This document shows positions 36,776 to 47,411 of a DNA stretch of 64,000 nt, in pieces. The notes beneath the pieces were generated by a model. It saw only the letters and a program-made list of their open reading frames with translations. It ran no database searches and was not told the DNA's origin. Source of the stretch: Hyphomicrobiales bacterium. GTDB lineage: Bacteria; Pseudomonadota; Alphaproteobacteria; Rhizobiales; Rhizobiaceae. A program made the translations under genes and the position numbers. How positions within the stretch are numbered: position 1 is the first letter of the stretch; the number at the start of each line of letters is the position of its first letter. Where the stretch lies: positions 38,526 through 102,525 of the forward strand of contig UBTY01000011.1 in NCBI GenBank assembly GCA_900468535.1. Direction: 5' to 3'.

Positions 36776-39379
36776 ATGTCGGGGCATAACCAGGTGGAAG
36801 ACATTCAAGAGACCGAAGAGTCCGCGCTGCGCGGATTCTTCAGACAATACCGCACGCATCTGACGGCGATTGCGACCCTTGCCGTGTTCTGCATGGTCGG
36901 CTTCGCCATCATGCAGCTGACGAACGAGGTCCGCTATGACGATGTCGTTCAGGCGCTTGCGGACACCAAATTCAGCTCGATCCTGCTGGCGCTGTTCTTC
37001 ACCGCGCTCAGCTTTCTCGCCCTCGTATTCTACGATGCGAACGCGATCGACTATATCGGCAAGAAGCTGCCGTTCCCGCAGGTGGCCCTGACCGCATTCA
37101 GCGCCTACGCTGTCGGCAACACGGCCGGCTTCGGCGCATTGAGCGGCGGTGCCATTCGCTATCGTGCCTATTCCCGGCTTGGCCTGTCGCCGGAAGAGAT
37201 CGGTCGCGTCATCGCCTTCGTGACAATTGCATTCGGTCTCGGCCTTGCAGGTGTCGCGGCAATCGCTCTCCTGGCGATCGCGGACGAGATTGCGCCGCTT
37301 ATCAACGTCAGCAGCCTGCTGCTTCGGTTGATCGGCGGTGCGGTCGTAGCGGTGCTGGCCGGTATGATGGTTCTCGGAAGCGGCGGACGCGCGCTCAAGA
37401 TCGGGCGGGTTTCGATCCGTCTGCCCGACTCGGCCACGTGGTCGCGGCAGTTTCTGGTCGCGGCTTTCGACATTGCCGCGTCGGCGACTGTTCTCTACGT
37501 GCTGCTTCCGCAAACCGCGATCAGCTGGCCGGTGTTCCTTGCCGTCTACGCGATCGCCGTCGGTCTTGGCGTGCTAAGCCATGTGCCTGCCGGTCTCGGC
37601 GTGTTCGAAACCGTCATCATCGCCTCGCTCGGCAGCGCAGTGAATATCGATGCGGTCCTCGGCTCGCTTGTTCTTTATCGCCTGATCTATCACGTCGTTC
37701 CGCTGTTGCTCGCAGTCCTTGCCGTCTCCGCGACCGAACTTCGACGCTTTGCCGATCATCCGGTGGCATCGGGGGTCCGGCGCATCGGCATACGGCTCAT
37801 GCCGCAGCTTCTGTCGACGTTCGCGTTGCTTCTCGGCGTCATGCTGATTTTTTCGAGCGTCACGCCGACGCCGGATTCCAACCTCGCCTTCCTGTCCGAT
37901 TATGTGCCGCTGCCGATCGTCGAAGGTGCGCACTTCCTGTCGAGCCTGTTCGGACTTGCGCTTGTCGTCGCGGCGCGTGGTCTCGGACAGCGCCTGGACG
38001 GAGCGTGGTGGGTCTGCATTCTGTCCGCCGCCGCCGCACTCGCTTTGTCGCTGCTGAAGGCGATCGCGCTCGTGGAAGCCTGTTTCCTCGGCTTCCTGAT
38101 CTTTGGTCTCTTCGTCAGCCGTCGTCTGTTCCGCCGCCATGCCTCGCTGCTGAACCAGACGCTGACGGCGTCGTGGCTGATGGCGATCGCCGTCGTCTGT
38201 GTCGGTGCGATCGTCATCCTGCTCTTCGTCTATCGCGACGTGGAATACAGCAACGAGCTGTGGTGGCAGTTCGAGTTTGCCGGCGAGGCGCCGCGCGGAC
38301 TGCGTGCCGTGCTAGGCATAACGATCATTTCGTCCGCCATCGCGATCTTCAGCCTGCTTCGTCCGGCAACGACAAGGCCTGAGCCGGCTTCGGACGATGC
38401 GTTGTTGCGGGCAGTCGAGATCGTCGGCAAGCAGCGCTACGCCGACGCCAATCTGGTGCGCATGGGCGACAAGAGCATCATGTTCTCGGAAAAGGGCGAT
38501 GCCTTCATCATGTACGGCCGTCAGGGCCGGTCATGGATCGCGCTGTTCGACCCGATTGGCGAACGCAGTGCGTTGCCGGAACTTGTCTGGCGCTTTGTTG
38601 AGGCAGCGCGCGCCGCCGGCTGCCGCGCCGTCTTCTACCAGATCTCGCCTGCGCTGCTGTCGCACTGCGCCGATGCCGGGCTGCGCGCATTCAAGCTCGG
38701 CGAGCTTGCCGTCTCCGACCTTCGTACCTTCGAGATGAAGGGCGGAAAGTGGGCCAACCTGCGCCAGACGGCCAGCCGCGCGCAACGCGACGGGCTGGAG
38801 TTCGAGGTCATTTCGCCGGAGAATGTCGGTTCGGTCATGGATGATCTGGCTGCCGTTTCGAACGCCTGGCTGCAGGATCACAATGCGAAGGAGAAGGGCT
38901 TTTCGCTCGGCGCCTTCGAGACTGATTATATCGCGTCGCAGCCTGTCGGCATTCTCAAGCGCGAGGGCCAGATCGTGGCTTTCGCCAATATCCTGGTCAC
39001 CGATGCCAAGGACGAGGGGACAATCGACCTGATGCGGTTTTCTCCGGATGCGCCGAAAGGGTCGATGGACTTTCTTTTCGTCCAAATCATGGAGTACCTC
39101 CGCAACGAAGGCTTCGCGCATTTCAACCTGGGCATGGCGCCCCTCTCGGGCATGTCCAAGCGCGAGACGGCGCCGGTCTGGGACAGGATCGGCAGCACGG
39201 TGTTCGAACACGGAGAGCGCTTCTATAACTTCAAGGGCCTCAGGGCCTTTAAATCCAAGTTTCACCCTCAATGGCACCCGCGCTATCTCGCGGTTTCCGG
39301 TGGAGGCAATCCGATGATCGCATTGATGGACGCTACGCTCCTGATCGGCGGCGGATTGAAAGGGGTCGTAAGGAAATGA
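36776..39379 (+). CDS. mprF: Lysylphosphatidylglycerol synthase (LpiA/MprF)
   Basis: An 867-residue bifunctional enzyme. The N-terminal flippase part (about 30-520) has about 14 hydrophobic segments; the cytosolic C-terminal DUF2156 part (about 540-860) moves lysine from Lys-tRNA to phosphatidylglycerol, with FILVTDAKDEGTIDLMRF-type core (positions near 735) and FNLGMAPLSGM near 795. Known in Rhizobium as lpiA, induced by low pH and protective against cationic peptides. The ATG at 36776 is the likeliest start; TTG 36761 is possible. Confidence 0.93.
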   Translation: MSGHNQVEDIQETEESALRGFFRQYRTHLTAIATLAVFCMVGFAIMQLTNEVRYDDVVQALADTKFSSILLALFFTALSFLALVFYDANAIDYIGKKLPFPQVALTAFSAYAVGNTAGFGALSGGAIRYRAYSRLGLSPEEIGRVIAFVTIAFGLGLAGVAAIALLAIADEIAPLINVSSLLLRLIGGAVVAVLAGMMVLGSGGRALKIGRVSIRLPDSATWSRQFLVAAFDIAASATVLYVLLPQTAISWPVFLAVYAIAVGLGVLSHVPAGLGVFETVIIASLGSAVNIDAVLGSLVLYRLIYHVVPLLLAVLAVSATELRRFADHPVASGVRRIGIRLMPQLLSTFALLLGVMLIFSSVTPTPDSNLAFLSDYVPLPIVEGAHFLSSLFGLALVVAARGLGQRLDGAWWVCILSAAAALALSLLKAIALVEACFLGFLIFGLFVSRRLFRRHASLLNQTLTASWLMAIAVVCVGAIVILLFVYRDVEYSNELWWQFEFAGEAPRGLRAVLGITIISSAIAIFSLLRPATTRPEPASDDALLRAVEIVGKQRYADANLVRMGDKSIMFSEKGDAFIMYGRQGRSWIALFDPIGERSALPELVWRFVEAARAAGCRAVFYQISPALLSHCADAGLRAFKLGELAVSDLRTFEMKGGKWANLRQTASRAQRDGLEFEVISPENVGSVMDDLAAVSNAWLQDHNAKEKGFSLGAFETDYIASQPVGILKREGQIVAFANILVTDAKDEGTIDLMRFSPDAPKGSMDFLFVQIMEYLRNEGFAHFNLGMAPLSGMSKRETAPVWDRIGSTVFEHGERFYNFKGLRAFKSKFHPQWHPRYLAVSGGGNPMIALMDATLLIGGGLKGVVRK

Positions 39380-40758
39380 TGAAAAGATATCTTCTGGCTG
39401 CCGCATGCGCATTGCTGATGGCGGCGCCTGCTGCAAGGGCCGCTAGCGAAAGCACGCAGGACTTCGAGACCGGCATTATTCCATCGCCGCACATCTTTCT
39501 GCCCGACGGCGACGTCAAGGGCGCGGTGATGCTGATCTCGGATGCTGCCGGTTGGGGCGACAAGGAGAAGGCCGAGGCCGATCGTCTTGTCGGCGAGGGG
39601 GCCGTGGTCATCGGTGTCGATTTTCCCTCCTACATGCAGGCGCTGAGAGACTACGATGTCAGCGAGAACGATGGCTGCATCTACATGGTGTCTGACATCG
39701 AGTCGCTCAGCCAGCAGGTTCAGCGCGCCGCCGGCAACAGCGCCTATCATCTGCCGATCATCGCAGGTATCGGCGAAGGCGGCGCACTTGCTCTCGCAAT
39801 CGCTGCACAGACGCCGGATGCCACCATTGGCCAGACGCTTGCGATCGATCCGGTCGCCGGCATTCCCCTGACACACGAGCTTTGCACGCCGGCCAAGAAG
39901 CAGACGGTTGGCGACCGGATGATCTATGGCCTCAGCGATATCTCGCTGCCTGATCCCATCATCGCGTCCTTCACCTCGGCGGCCAACAAGGATGGACGCG
40001 CGCATGTCGAAGAACTCAAGAAGGCGCATGCCGACATCGACATCCGGGACTCCGAAGACGATGCCCAGACCACACTCAGCGACACGCTCGACGATCTGAT
40101 CGCAGCTTCCGGCAATGCCGGCAATCCGCTCGGGCTGCCGCTCACCATACTCGACGCGAAGCCAGCCTTCGACACGATGGCGGTTATCTATTCCGGCGAC
40201 GGCGGCTGGCGCGATATCGACAAGGAAGTCGGTGCGGCGCTGCAGAAGCAGGGCATTCCCGTCGTCGGCGTCGATTCCCTCCACTACTTCTGGTCCGAGC
40301 GCAAGCCGCAGGAAACGGCTGACGACCTCGGCAAGATCATCGAGCTTTACCGCAAGCAGTGGAAGGTCAAGCACGTCCTGCTCGTCGGCTATTCATTCGG
40401 CGCCGATGTCGTACCTGCCGCCTATACGCGGCTGAAGCCGGCGGCCAAGGGCGCTATCGCGCAGATGTCGCTGTTGTCCCTGTCACACGAAGTCGACTAC
40501 CAGATTTCCGTCATGGGCTGGCTTGGCCAGAAGACGGAAGGTGCCGGTGGCGACCCGGTGGAAGACCTGAAGAATGTCGACCCCAAGATCGTCCAGTGCA
40601 TCTACGGCAAGGAAGACGATGACGAGGTTGCCTGCCCTGATCTGAAGAGCAGCGGCGCTGATGTCATTGCCCTGGCCGGCGATCACCACTTCGATGAGAA
40701 CTACGAGCTGCTCAGCAAGACGATCGTCGACGGACTGAAGGCGCGTCTGCAGGACTAG
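39376..40758 (+). CDS. acvB: AcvB, periplasmic lysyl-PG hydrolase / VirJ-like protein
   Basis: A 460-residue protein with a signal peptide (1-22, AAPAARAA), an N-terminal domain of about 200 residues and a C-terminal VirJ-like alpha/beta hydrolase domain (IYSGDGGWRDIDKEVG, nucleophile Ser in LVGYSFGADVVPAAY, His in GDHHFDE). In Agrobacterium AcvB hydrolyses lysyl-phosphatidylglycerol made by LpiA and is needed for virulence. Overlap with the mprF stop (ATGA) couples the two. ATG 39379 has better ribosome-site spacing than ATG 39376. Confidence 0.92.
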   Translation: MMKRYLLAAACALLMAAPAARAASESTQDFETGIIPSPHIFLPDGDVKGAVMLISDAAGWGDKEKAEADRLVGEGAVVIGVDFPSYMQALRDYDVSENDGCIYMVSDIESLSQQVQRAAGNSAYHLPIIAGIGEGGALALAIAAQTPDATIGQTLAIDPVAGIPLTHELCTPAKKQTVGDRMIYGLSDISLPDPIIASFTSAANKDGRAHVEELKKAHADIDIRDSEDDAQTTLSDTLDDLIAASGNAGNPLGLPLTILDAKPAFDTMAVIYSGDGGWRDIDKEVGAALQKQGIPVVGVDSLHYFWSERKPQETADDLGKIIELYRKQWKVKHVLLVGYSFGADVVPAAYTRLKPAAKGAIAQMSLLSLSHEVDYQISVMGWLGQKTEGAGGDPVEDLKNVDPKIVQCIYGKEDDDEVACPDLKSSGADVIALAGDHHFDENYELLSKTIVDGLKARLQD

Positions 40759-41318
40759 CGCATCAGCATTTCTTCGCTCCAGCCGAGGGCGGCGACGTCG
40801 CCGCCCCGGAAGCGGGCATCGTCAGCGACGATGAATTCGTCAAGCTGAGGCGGCTTTACGCTGGTGCCTGACAGCATGGCGTGGACCTGGCCGCGATGAT
40901 GTGTCTGATGCTGGAAAAGATGGGAGAGCACGTCTTCCATCATCTCACGCTGGATCCGTTCGCCGCGATGCAGTTCGACCGTCGAGGCGAGATCGATCGG
41001 CGTCAGGCGCTCGCAGAGCACGACGAGCCGTTGATCCACCCGTGTCTGCGCCTGCGAAAGTCTCTCGATATCTGCGAAGGGTTCCTCCACCTTCCAGGCG
41101 GCCGGTCCCAAGGTGCCGCCTTCGAGGCCGTCGACATAGAACCAGTCGACGGTGAGAATGTGGTTCAGCGTCGACTTGATCGAGGGAAAGAAGCTTACGC
41201 GGGCGGCTTCGAACTCACCGGGCTGCAGCCGTTGGCAAGCCGCGTGAAGCCTGTGGTTTGCAAGCGCGTTGTTGTAGGCAAGCTTGCGGAAGCTGCGGCA
41301 GGGGTCGAAATCAGGCAA
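40755..41318 (-). CDS. DinB-family protein
   Basis: A 187-residue DinB/DfrA-like four-helix protein. The metal ligands are visible: His in TLNHILTVDWFY, and the pair in LFQHQTHHRGQVHAML. These proteins use divalent metal, often in thiol-transferase reactions; the substrate is unknown. The start is TTG 41318, supported by a strong GGAGGGG nine bases before it. It is downstream of ruvB by 38 bases and may share its transcript. Confidence 0.88.
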   Translation of the reverse strand: MPDFDPCRSFRKLAYNNALANHRLHAACQRLQPGEFEAARVSFFPSIKSTLNHILTVDWFYVDGLEGGTLGPAAWKVEEPFADIERLSQAQTRVDQRLVVLCERLTPIDLASTVELHRGERIQREMMEDVLSHLFQHQTHHRGQVHAMLSGTSVKPPQLDEFIVADDARFRGGDVAALGWSEEMLMR

Positions 41319-41356
41319 GGGATTTCCCCTCCTTCAGGGAGACGGTTGCTTCCGGC

Positions 41357-42397
41357 TCAATCCTCTTCCTGAAATAGTCGAAACTGTGCCGCTTCAAGAT
41401 CCTTCGGCGGTTGCATGCCGAGGTGCTTCCACGCCGTTGCCGTCAGAACGCGGCCGCGCGGCGTGCGCTGGATGAAGCCCTGCTGGATCATGTAGGGCTC
41501 GATGATGTCTTCGATCGCGTCGCGTGGTTCGGACAGGCCGGCGGCAATCGTCTCGATGCCGACAGGGCCACCAGCGAAATTGACGGCGATCATGTTGAGA
41601 TAACGGTTGTCGAGCTGGTCCAACCCCATGTTGTCGACTAGGAGGCGGGTCAGCGCCTCATCCGCAATCTCGCGCGTGACAGCCTCCGCTTTCGCGACCT
41701 CTGCGAAATCGCGGACCCGGCGCAACAGGCGGCCGGCGATACGCGGCGTGCCGCGCGCGCGGCGCGCGATCTCGCGAGCGCCTTCCTCGGTCATCGGCAG
41801 GTTCATCAGTCGCGCACCGCGGCGCACGATCAGTTCCAGTTCCGCGACGGTGTAAAAGCTCAGACGCACGGGAATGCCGAAGCGGTCGCGCAGCGGCGTC
41901 GTCAGCAGGCCAAGCCGGGTGGTCGCCGCAACCAGCGTGAACTTCGAGAGATCGATCTTCACCGACCGAGCGGCCGGACCTTCGCCGATGATTAGGTCGA
42001 GCTGAAAGTCTTCCATTGCGGGGTAGAGGATTTCTTCGACCGCCGGATTGAGACGATGGATTTCGTCGATGAAGAGAACGTCGCGTTCCTCAAGATTCGT
42101 GAGCAGCGCGGCGAGATCGCCCGCCTTGGCAATGACCGGTCCTGATGTCGAGCGGAAATTGACACCAAGCTCCTTGGCCATGATCTGCGCAAGCGTCGTC
42201 TTGCCGAGACCCGGAGGGCCGACGAAGAGAACGTGATCGAGTGCCTCGCCACGGTTCTTGGCGGCCTCGATGAAGATCTTCAGGTTGGCGCGTGCTTCGG
42301 CCTGGCCGGTGAACTCGTCGAGCGACTGTGGACGCAGGGTCGCATCAAAGTCTTCCCCTCGCTTTTCCGAGGATATCAAGCGCGCGGCGTCACTCAT
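41357..42397 (-). CDS. ruvB: Holliday junction helicase subunit RuvB
   Basis: A 346-residue AAA+ motor. Walker [10 protein letters not shown] near 61, Walker [10 protein letters not shown] near 108, the arginine finger region and the C-terminal winged helix ([14 protein letters not shown]) are present. With RuvA it drives branch migration. It lies 79 bases downstream of ruvA. Confidence 0.97.
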   Translation of the reverse strand: MSDAARLISSEKRGEDFDATLRPQSLDEFTGQAEARANLKIFIEAAKNRGEALDHVLFVGPPGLGKTTLAQIMAKELGVNFRSTSGPVIAKAGDLAALLTNLEERDVLFIDEIHRLNPAVEEILYPAMEDFQLDLIIGEGPAARSVKIDLSKFTLVAATTRLGLLTTPLRDRFGIPVRLSFYTVAELELIVRRGARLMNLPMTEEGAREIARRARGTPRIAGRLLRRVRDFAEVAKAEAVTREIADEALTRLLVDNMGLDQLDNRYLNMIAVNFAGGPVGIETIAAGLSEPRDAIEDIIEPYMIQQGFIQRTPRGRVLTATAWKHLGMQPPKDLEAAQFRLFQEED

Positions 42398-42476
42398 GCT
42401 GGCACGTTCCGATCATTAAGCATTACCGACCAATACACCAAGCGGTCCGACTTGGCACCATTGCAAGGCGACCGGG

Positions 42477-43094
42477 TCAACGCGCCAGTTCCTTCAGTCC
42501 GAGGCGGATGAGCTTGGCGCTGTCGGCGCCTTCGCCGGCGGTCTTCATGGCAGCGGCCACGGCGTTTGCCGCCTGGTCACGCGAGTAGCCGAGGTTCGTC
42601 AGCGCCGAAACGGCATCGGCGACGGGCGCTGCGGCGACACCTTCACCAAGCTCCTGCTTGAGAGCAATGTTACCAATGGCTTCGCCGGCAAAGGCCGGGG
42701 CCTTGTTCTTCAGTTCGGTGACGATGCGAACGGCGACCTTGGGGCCGACACCCTGCGCACGCGATACGGCGGTGCGGTCCTGCAGGGCGATGGCGTTCGC
42801 AAGCTCGCTTGGAGTGAGCGTGGAAAGGACGGCAAGCGCGACCTTGGCGCCGACGCCCTGGACGCTCTGCAGCAGGTTGAACCATTCCCGTTCGAGCGCG
42901 CTCATGAAGCCGAAGAGCTTCAGTTGGTCTTCGCGTACATAGGTTTCGATGAAAAGGACGCAGGCCTCACCGACCGAACCGAGCCGGGACAGTGTGCGGC
43001 TGGAGCAGTACGCGACATAACAAACGCCATGGACATCGACCAGCACATAGTCGTCGCCGAGTTCTTCAATGGTGCCTTTGAGCTTGCCGATCAT
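42477..43094 (-). CDS. ruvA: Holliday junction DNA-binding subunit RuvA
   Basis: A 205-residue RuvA: N-terminal OB fold ([20 protein letters not shown]), central HhH motifs ([26 protein letters not shown]) and C-terminal UBA-like domain that contacts RuvB ([17 protein letters not shown]). I use ATG 43094; a TTG one codon earlier is possible. It follows ruvC by 56 bases. Confidence 0.96.
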   Translation of the reverse strand: MIGKLKGTIEELGDDYVLVDVHGVCYVAYCSSRTLSRLGSVGEACVLFIETYVREDQLKLFGFMSALEREWFNLLQSVQGVGAKVALAVLSTLTPSELANAIALQDRTAVSRAQGVGPKVAVRIVTELKNKAPAFAGEAIGNIALKQELGEGVAAAPVADAVSALTNLGYSRDQAANAVAAAMKTAGEGADSAKLIRLGLKELAR

Positions 43095-43150
43095 CAACGG
43101 GCTCCGTCAGTGTGTTCTAAAGCGTGGGATGAAACGAACGATAGCACTCA

Positions 43151-43663
43151 TCATCCAGCCAGCGCGGCCTGCCGCATGCGGTTGCTGCCGCGGTTGTGGG
43201 CGTGGCAGATCGCGATCGCCAGCGCGTCGGCGGCGTCGTCGCCCTTGAACTCGACCTTGGGCATCAGGATCTTCAGCATCATGTGGATTTGGCGCTTCTC
43301 GCCGTGGCCAACACCGATCACCGCCTTCTTGACGGCGTTCGGCGCATATTCGGAGACCTGCAGGCCAGCGCGTGCCGGCACCAGCATGGCGATGCCGCGC
43401 GCCTGTCCGAGCTTCAGCGTCGCGACCGCGTCCTTGTTGACGAAGGTCTGCTCCACGGCGGCTTCATGCGGCTGGTGCACGTGGACGACATCGGCAAGCC
43501 CGTCATGCAGCTGGCAAAGGCGCGACGCCAGGTCCATGTCACCGTCGGACGTTACGGTTCCCGACGCCACGAAACGCAGCGAATTTCCGAGGGTGTCGAT
43601 GATCCCCCAGCCGGTGCGGCGCAGTCCGGGGTCGATGCCAATGATGCGAATCGTATTTTGCAT
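43151..43663 (-). CDS. ruvC: Holliday junction resolvase RuvC
   Basis: A 170-residue endonuclease. Catalytic acids lie in [22 protein letters not shown] and [14 protein letters not shown]. It resolves junctions delivered by RuvAB. AAGG precedes the ATG. First gene of the ruvC-ruvA-ruvB-dinB string, with a LexA-like box about 45 bases upstream. Confidence 0.96.
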   Translation of the reverse strand: MQNTIRIIGIDPGLRRTGWGIIDTLGNSLRFVASGTVTSDGDMDLASRLCQLHDGLADVVHVHQPHEAAVEQTFVNKDAVATLKLGQARGIAMLVPARAGLQVSEYAPNAVKKAVIGVGHGEKRQIHMMLKILMPKVEFKGDDAADALAIAICHAHNRGSNRMRQAALAG

Positions 43664-43706
43664 GCGTCACCTTATTGCAACCGCGAAATAACTGCCATCA
43701 ATATGT

Positions 43707-43721
43707 GAACAAAACAAAAAC
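43707..43721 (-). promoter_or_regulatory. Degenerate LexA (SOS) box before ruvC
   Basis: Plus-strand GAAC-N7-AAAC, i.e. GTTT-N7-GTTC on the coding strand, differs by one base from the alphaproteobacterial LexA site GTTC-N7-GTTC, about 45 bases before the ruvC ATG. Confidence 0.45.
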
Positions 43722-43903
43722 ATTCATTGTTTTTCAAACTTGCCGTTTACGTCAATTTAAGCTCCGTGCGTAAGTTTTGACTGATAAAATGTCAGAGGAG
43801 CCGGCTTTTTCGGAAGATAAGGCTCCCAAGTTCGGCTTACAGGTCTGCCTGCGAGGACATTGCGCCCGACAGGCATGCGCCGTTCCAGAAGGGTTCGTTG
43901 TTC

Positions 43904-46219
43904 ATGGCTCAGAGATTTCAATCCCTGTCCTTCAAGGTTATTGCCACATTCATTCTACTGACGGCTTTGTCGATCGCCGTCATCAATGGTCTTGCCTACT
44001 TTGCCAGCAGCCGGATTTCCGGCGAGCAGGCCCTGAAGGCAAAGGAAAGCGTTCTCATTTTCCGCGGCGACATGCTGCGCGAGCAGCTGGGGCAGCTTGA
44101 GAACCAGGCCAATTCGATCGCGCGCATCGAAGCGCTGCAGATGTCGATCACCAGCCTCAAGAGCGGCTGGAAGACCATCGAGAAGAGCTCGGGCGATCCG
44201 CGCGCCGAGCTCAAGAAGGTCTTCATCACCAACAATCCGAACCCTGCAGACCAGCGCGAGAAGCTGCTGAAGCCGGATGGCCCGAGCGGGTTCTATTATT
44301 CGAACCACGAGAAGACGCAGGGCGAAGTCGCGCGAGATCTGGAGAACACTCCGTTCGGCGACCTGCTGATTGCCGATCTCGACGGCAATGTCCTCTATTC
44401 CTACAAGAAGAATGACGACTTTGCGGAAAACCTGACCTCCGATCGCTGGAAGGTCAGCGGTGCTGGCATTGCATTTGCCAAGGCGATCGCCAATACGGCC
44501 AAGGCCACCGACGACTTCGCCCCCGCGGGCTTTTCGGGTCTCCATATCGATGCTGCCAGCGGTACGCCGGAAATCTTCTTTGCGGTTCCGATCGTGAAGC
44601 TCGGCGCCGCGAAGGGCGTCATGCTCTTCAAGGTTCATGACGACGTCTTCACCAGCATTCTGACCAAGGGCATTGTTGCCGGCAGCTCGGCGCAGGCCGC
44701 GATCGTCTCGCAGGACGGCAGCGCCGTGACCGTCAACGCCGACGGCAAGCTTGCCACCCTCGACACGACGCCGTTCAGCTTCGTTAAGGATGCGCTTGCA
44801 AGTTCCGCCATGACCGTCGACGATTTCGATCGGGCCGATGGTGCTGCGCGTGCCTACGTGCGCTCGGTCGACTATCACGATTCTCGGTTCCTCGTGGTCG
44901 AGAGCGTGAGGCTCAGCGAGATCAATGCGGGCTCAATCGAGATCGCGACCTTGCTCAGCATGATCGCCGTCGGGGTTCTGCTGGTGATGGCGGTCGCGAC
45001 CGGTATCATTACGAAGATGCTGTTTTCGCCGCTGGTACGACTGGCAGGCATCACCAGCGCGGTCGCCGACGGCAAGCTCGACGTCGAGATCGAAAGCCAG
45101 AACCGCGGCGACGAGATCGGCACGATGGCAAAGGCGCTGGCGCGCTTCAGACAATCGCTGGTCGAAAGCCGCGAACTGGAAGCCGCGAGCACGGAAACGC
45201 GTGCACGTGCCGAGCGCGACCGGCAGCAGCACATGGCCGAGCGTGAAGCCGAGGCAAAGACGCTGCAGGATGTCGTCGAGGCAATCGACGACGGTTTGCA
45301 CCATCTCGCCAACGGCGATCTCGCCTACCAGATCGACCGCCGCTTCCCGAGCGAACTCGAAGGCCTGCGGGTCAATTTCAATCAGGCGCTGGCGGCTCTC
45401 AGCCAGACCATGACGGCGATCGGCGGCAACTCCATGGCCGTTCGCTCCGGCTCGGAAGAAATGCGCACCAGCGCCGACGAGCTCGCCGGGCGCACCGAAC
45501 GACAGGCCGCGTCGATCACCGAGACGGCCAACGCTATCGACGCGATCACCCAGTCAGTGCGTGTCCAGATCGAGCGCGCCGAGCAGGCGGAGCGTATCGC
45601 GCGCGACGCCAAACGCGAGACGAGCGGCTCCGGCCAGATCATGCGCGACACGATCGCCGCGATGGAAGCCATCCAGGCGTCGTCGCGCCAGATCAACTCG
45701 ATCATTTCCGTGATCGACTCGATCGCCTTCCAGACCAACCTGCTGGCCCTCAACGCCGGTGTGGAAGCAGCGCGCGCCGGGGAGGCCGGCAAGGGCTTCG
45801 CTGTCGTCGCAATGGAAGTCAGAGAGCTTGCGCAACGCTCGTCGAGTGCGGCAAAGGAGATCTCCAACCTGCTGCAGAAATCGACGCAGGAGGTCGAGGC
45901 CGGCGTTTCGCTGGTCGAGCGGGCCGGCGATGCCTTGACGGGGATCGGCAGCCATGTCGAGGCCATCAACGGCCAGATCAGCGAGATCATGGATTCGACG
46001 CGCGAGGAGGCGGATACGCTTCGTCAGATCAATGCGGCGGTGGCCGAGCTCGACAGCATGACGCAGCAGAATGCCGCCATGGTCGAGGAAACAACGGCTG
46101 CCATCCATCGCTTGGCGACAGAGGCGGTCGAGATGGATCGGCAGCTTGCCAACTTCACGCTTGTTCACGGTAGCCACCAGCACAGCGCGGAAGTGCATGT
46201 GTTGCGCCGGCACGGCTAG
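43904..46219 (+). CDS. Methyl-accepting chemotaxis protein with large periplasmic sensor
   Basis: A 771-residue receptor: TM1 about 12-34, a 310-residue periplasmic sensor of Cache-like size, TM2 about 348-372, HAMP and a second HAMP-like segment, then the signalling tip [20 protein letters not shown]. It ends without a CheR/CheB tether. ATG 43904 has GAAGGG upstream. The tip type ([13 protein letters not shown]) is that of the general rhizobial receptors and of the 57-kb receptor, differing from the two receptors in the che operon ([13 protein letters not shown]), so it probably signals through another CheA. Confidence 0.92.
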   Translation: MAQRFQSLSFKVIATFILLTALSIAVINGLAYFASSRISGEQALKAKESVLIFRGDMLREQLGQLENQANSIARIEALQMSITSLKSGWKTIEKSSGDPRAELKKVFITNNPNPADQREKLLKPDGPSGFYYSNHEKTQGEVARDLENTPFGDLLIADLDGNVLYSYKKNDDFAENLTSDRWKVSGAGIAFAKAIANTAKATDDFAPAGFSGLHIDAASGTPEIFFAVPIVKLGAAKGVMLFKVHDDVFTSILTKGIVAGSSAQAAIVSQDGSAVTVNADGKLATLDTTPFSFVKDALASSAMTVDDFDRADGAARAYVRSVDYHDSRFLVVESVRLSEINAGSIEIATLLSMIAVGVLLVMAVATGIITKMLFSPLVRLAGITSAVADGKLDVEIESQNRGDEIGTMAKALARFRQSLVESRELEAASTETRARAERDRQQHMAEREAEAKTLQDVVEAIDDGLHHLANGDLAYQIDRRFPSELEGLRVNFNQALAALSQTMTAIGGNSMAVRSGSEEMRTSADELAGRTERQAASITETANAIDAITQSVRVQIERAEQAERIARDAKRETSGSGQIMRDTIAAMEAIQASSRQINSIISVIDSIAFQTNLLALNAGVEAARAGEAGKGFAVVAMEVRELAQRSSSAAKEISNLLQKSTQEVEAGVSLVERAGDALTGIGSHVEAINGQISEIMDSTREEADTLRQINAAVAELDSMTQQNAAMVEETTAAIHRLATEAVEMDRQLANFTLVHGSHQHSAEVHVLRRHG

Positions 46220-46242
46220 GCCCTGGAGAAGACCTGCGAAGA

Positions 46243-46264
46243 AGGGCCGGCGACGGCCCTTTTT
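46243..46264 (+). terminator. Terminator of the 44-46 kb receptor gene
   Basis: AGGGCCG-GCGA-CGGCCCT followed by TTTT, 24 bases after the stop. Confidence 0.92.
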
Positions 46265-46339
46265 CATGTTCCGGGTTTGGAAAGCAGGCGACCGCCACCT
46301 ACATAGACCTGTCTTTGAAACTACAGGTGGGCTTTTGCC

Positions 46340-47341
46340 ATGGTTCCGTTTTCGATCCTTGATCTCTCTCCCGTGCCGGATGGCAGCACGGTTCGCCAGT
46401 CTCTCGAGAGTTCCGCGCGAATGGCGCAGAAAGCGGAAGAGTTCGGATACAAGCGTTTCTGGCTGGCTGAGCATCACGGAATGCCGGGGATCGCCAGCGC
46501 AGCGACCGCTGTTGTCATCGGGCATGTCGGGGCTGCGACCAAGCGAATCCGCATCGGCTCCGGCGGTATCATGCTGCCGAACCATTCGCCGCTTGTCATT
46601 GCCGAGCAGTTCGGCACTCTCGAAGCCTTGTTCCCTGGGCGTGTCGACCTTGGCCTCGGCAGGGCGCCCGGCACGGACATGCGCACGGCGCAGGCGCTCC
46701 GGCGCAATCTCGATGCCGGCGCGCAAAGCTTCCCGAATGACGTCGTGGAACTGCAGCAATTGCTCGGCGCGCCGATTGAAAACCAGGCTATTCTTGCCGT
46801 GCCGGGCATGAACACGAACGTCCCGATCTGGCTTCTCGGGTCCAGCCTCTACAGTGCGCAACTCGCCGCGATGCTGGGACTGCCCTATGCCTTCGCATCG
46901 CATTTCGCGCCAGACTCGCTGCTCGACGCACTCGATATCTACCGTGACCGCTTCAAGCCTTCCGCCGTGCTCGACAAGCCCTACGCCATGGTCGGCGTCA
47001 TGGGATCCGTCGCCGATACGGATGAGGAGGCGCAGTATCATTTCACCTCGGCGCAGCAGCAGTTCGTCAATCTCCGCCGCAATGTGCGGGGGCAGTTCCC
47101 GCGGCCGGTCGAGGACATGGAAAGCTTCTGGTCGCCGATGGAGAAGATGACCGTCGAGCATACGCTTCGCTATGCGGTCGTCGGCTCGCAGAAGACCGCC
47201 GAGGCGAAGCTGTCGGAATTCATCCGCGACACGCAGGCGGACGAGGTGATCATCTCCATGCCGATCCACGACATCGAGGCCCGGCTGAAGTCTGTCGAAT
47301 TGTTCGCGGGCCTCGGCAATTTTCTGCGCGCGGCGGCCTGA
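46340..47341 (+). CDS. LLM-class flavin-dependent oxidoreductase
   Basis: A 333-residue luciferase-like monooxygenase fold protein. Features include [19 protein letters not shown] near 35, [16 protein letters not shown] near 70 and [15 protein letters not shown] near 97, typical of the group that includes E. coli YhbW. It would use reduced FMN; substrate unknown. It stands alone on the plus strand. Confidence 0.9.
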   Translation: MVPFSILDLSPVPDGSTVRQSLESSARMAQKAEEFGYKRFWLAEHHGMPGIASAATAVVIGHVGAATKRIRIGSGGIMLPNHSPLVIAEQFGTLEALFPGRVDLGLGRAPGTDMRTAQALRRNLDAGAQSFPNDVVELQQLLGAPIENQAILAVPGMNTNVPIWLLGSSLYSAQLAAMLGLPYAFASHFAPDSLLDALDIYRDRFKPSAVLDKPYAMVGVMGSVADTDEEAQYHFTSAQQQFVNLRRNVRGQFPRPVEDMESFWSPMEKMTVEHTLRYAVVGSQKTAEAKLSEFIRDTQADEVIISMPIHDIEARLKSVELFAGLGNFLRAAA

Positions 47342-47411
47342 CGCCGCTCGTATGCTGATCCGTTCGCTTGCGCCCCGTGGTCTCTGGATCACGGGGCGTC
47401 AGCTCTCGTTG

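Noticed and set aside
43904..46219. Possible gene pair with the LLM oxidoreductase
   Set aside because: A strong terminator at 46243 separates them.
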